Shown: piece by piece, positions 7,374-8,107 of the stretch
Layout: every line of letters starts with the position of its first letter
How positions within the stretch are numbered: position 1 is the stretch's first letter
Origin: Bacteriovorax sp.
GTDB taxonomy: Bacteria > Bdellovibrionota > Bacteriovoracia > Bacteriovoracales > Bacteriovoracaceae
Direction of reading: 5' to 3'
DNA length: 8,107 bases
Assembly: GCA_030654205.1 (NCBI GenBank)
Contig: JAURXW010000130.1
Location: 1 to 8,107, forward strand
Translations under genes and position numbers: made by a program
Notes under the pieces: generated by a model
The model's database searches: none
Seen by the model: only the letters and a program-made list of their open reading frames with translations
What the model was told of the DNA's origin: nothing

Positions 7374-8107
7374 CTACTCCTTAAACTTTTTTACAATTAA
7401 CGTTGAATTTATTCCGAGCATTCCGAAAGAATTATTTAAAATGATTTTTACATCGTGTGAGATTTTTTCACCATTGACCAAATTGCGAACATTGCATTGA
7501 GGATCAAGATTCTCAATCTTTTTACATGGATGAATATAACCGTCAGTAAATGAGGGAATATTTCCTGCTAATTCCAAAGCTCCGGCCGCTCCCATGGCGT
7601 GACCTATAAAGCCTTTAGTCGCGTTGACATGAACATTGGGATATTCACCAAAAAGTTTTTGAACGGCCACACATTCCTGGATATCACCTTGAAGAGTTCC
7701 AGTGGCATGCATACTTACAATATCTACTTCGTTAATATCGATGCCGGCTTTTTTGATTGCCATGTTCATGCATTCAATTTGGCGTTCTGTATTGGGAAGA
7801 ACAAAATCACTGGCGTCACTATTGCTGTGATAGCCGATAATTTCACCATAAATTTTGGACTTTCTTTTTTTAGCGTCACTTAAGCGCTCTAGAACATAAA
7901 CCGCTCCACCTTCTGAAACAACAATTCCATTTCTATTAATATCAAGTGGGCGAGTGGCGAGGGCCGGATCTTCATGGTGGCCCAGGGCCCCTTGGGCCTT
8001 GAAGGCCGCAAAAATTCCAAATGTTTGGGTTGATTCAGAAATTCCTCCGGCCAAAGCAATATCAACTTCATCTAATAAAAGTTGTTGAACTCCTTGGATG
8101 ATACCTA
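7374..8107 (-). CDS. Beta-ketoacyl-ACP synthase, FabF-type, N-terminus outside window
   Basis: The C-terminal ~244 residues of a FabF/KAS II-like condensing enzyme are visible (typical length is about 410). The frame stays open to the window edge, with residues GIIQGVQQLLLDEVDIALAGGISES leading into the conserved AGG region. So the TTG at 8052-8054 is not the start, and the gene continues beyond 8107. Numbering from that TTG codon, the first catalytic His is His116 in MHATGT, the conserved Lys147 is in NATKGF, and the second catalytic His152 is in GHAMGAAGA. The active-site Cys lies outside the window. Both histidines and the lysine are present, so it looks like an active ketosynthase and not a chain-length-factor partner. 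The C-terminal loop reads NNSFGMLGINS where E. coli FabF has NSFGFGGTN, changing the gatekeeper loop. The stop is 2 nt before the ACP start. It probably elongates chains on that ACP. Confidence 0.9.
   Translation of the reverse strand, partial: GIIQGVQQLLLDEVDIALAGGISESTQTFGIFAAFKAQGALGHHEDPALATRPLDINRNGIVVSEGGAVYVLERLSDAKKRKSKIYGEIIGYHSNSDASDFVLPNTERQIECMNMAIKKAGIDINEVDIVSMHATGTLQGDIQECVAVQKLFGEYPNVHVNATKGFIGHAMGAAGALELAGNIPSFTDGYIHPCKKIENLDPQCNVRNLVNGEKISHDVKIILNNSFGMLGINSTLIVKKFKE
7377..7382 (-). promoter_or_regulatory. Ribosome binding site of the ACP gene
   Basis: On the minus strand AAGGAG lies five bases before the ACP ATG and overlaps the last codons of the ketosynthase gene. It is the strongest Shine-Dalgarno in the operon, which fits a need for a high level of carrier protein. 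Confidence 0.65.

Larger units (their letters stand above)
1176..8107 (-). other. Putative operon: ketosynthase-ACP-FAD oxidoreductase-oleABCD
   Basis: Seven genes run in the same direction with junctions, in order of transcription, of +2, +2, -4, -7, +3 and -14 nt. There is no space for an internal terminator, and I saw no promoter-like sequence at any junction. Several junctions (ATGA before oleA, the 14-nt overlap before oleD) imply translational coupling. The transcript must begin to the right of the window, so the regulator, promoter and possibly further biosynthetic genes are not visible. At the left end, the operon runs into the convergent gene with no visible terminator between them. 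Confidence 0.85.

Noticed and set aside
8052..8054. TTG as the start of the ketosynthase gene
   Set aside because: The frame is open upstream to the window edge and encodes residues typical of the FabF core; starting here would remove the active-site cysteine.

Overview
The window looks like chromosome from an AT-rich Gram-negative bacterium. It is almost wholly coding and holds eight genes. Seven lie on the minus strand in one tightly packed, apparently co-transcribed block. One unrelated gene of unknown function lies on the plus strand. I see no mobile elements, RNA genes or CRISPR arrays. Lys/Asn/Ile-rich proteins, A/T-ending codons and a strong excess of the tetranucleotide GGCC suggest a low-GC proteobacterium-like lineage. 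A member of Bdellovibrionota (Bacteriovorax-like) is my guess, but the sequence alone does not prove it.

Layout from left to right: positions 2-1189 (+) hold an uncharacterised protein, cut off at its 5' end by the window edge. It converges on, and overlaps by 14 bp, the end of the minus-strand operon. Read in its own direction (right to left), the operon is: the C-terminal two thirds or so of a FabF-type ketosynthase (7374-8107, cut by the window edge), an acyl carrier protein (7120-7371), a CrtI/RetSat-like FAD oxidoreductase (5693-7117), then a complete oleA-oleB-oleC-oleD set (5696 down to 1176). All junctions lie between a 14-nt overlap and a 3-nt gap. The operon promoter must be beyond position 8107.

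How the genes work together: OleABCD is the known head-to-head long-chain olefin pathway. OleA joins two activated fatty acyl groups into a 2-alkyl-3-ketoacid, OleD reduces it to the 3-hydroxyacid, OleC closes a beta-lactone using ATP, and OleB removes CO2 to leave an internal cis-olefin. The family-defining residues are visible in all four proteins: OleA Glu97/Cys123/His270/Asn300, OleB Asp110/His268, OleC adenylation motifs with an RHN-x-KI tail, and OleD TGAGGFLG plus Tyr140/Lys144.

The part worth attention is what is joined to them. A dedicated ketosynthase, its own carrier protein and a flavin desaturase/saturase-like enzyme sit directly upstream in the same transcript. This suggests the pathway makes its own special acyl chain, or modifies the chain or product redox state, instead of only drawing on housekeeping fatty acids. 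That is an inference. The product cannot be read from the sequence.
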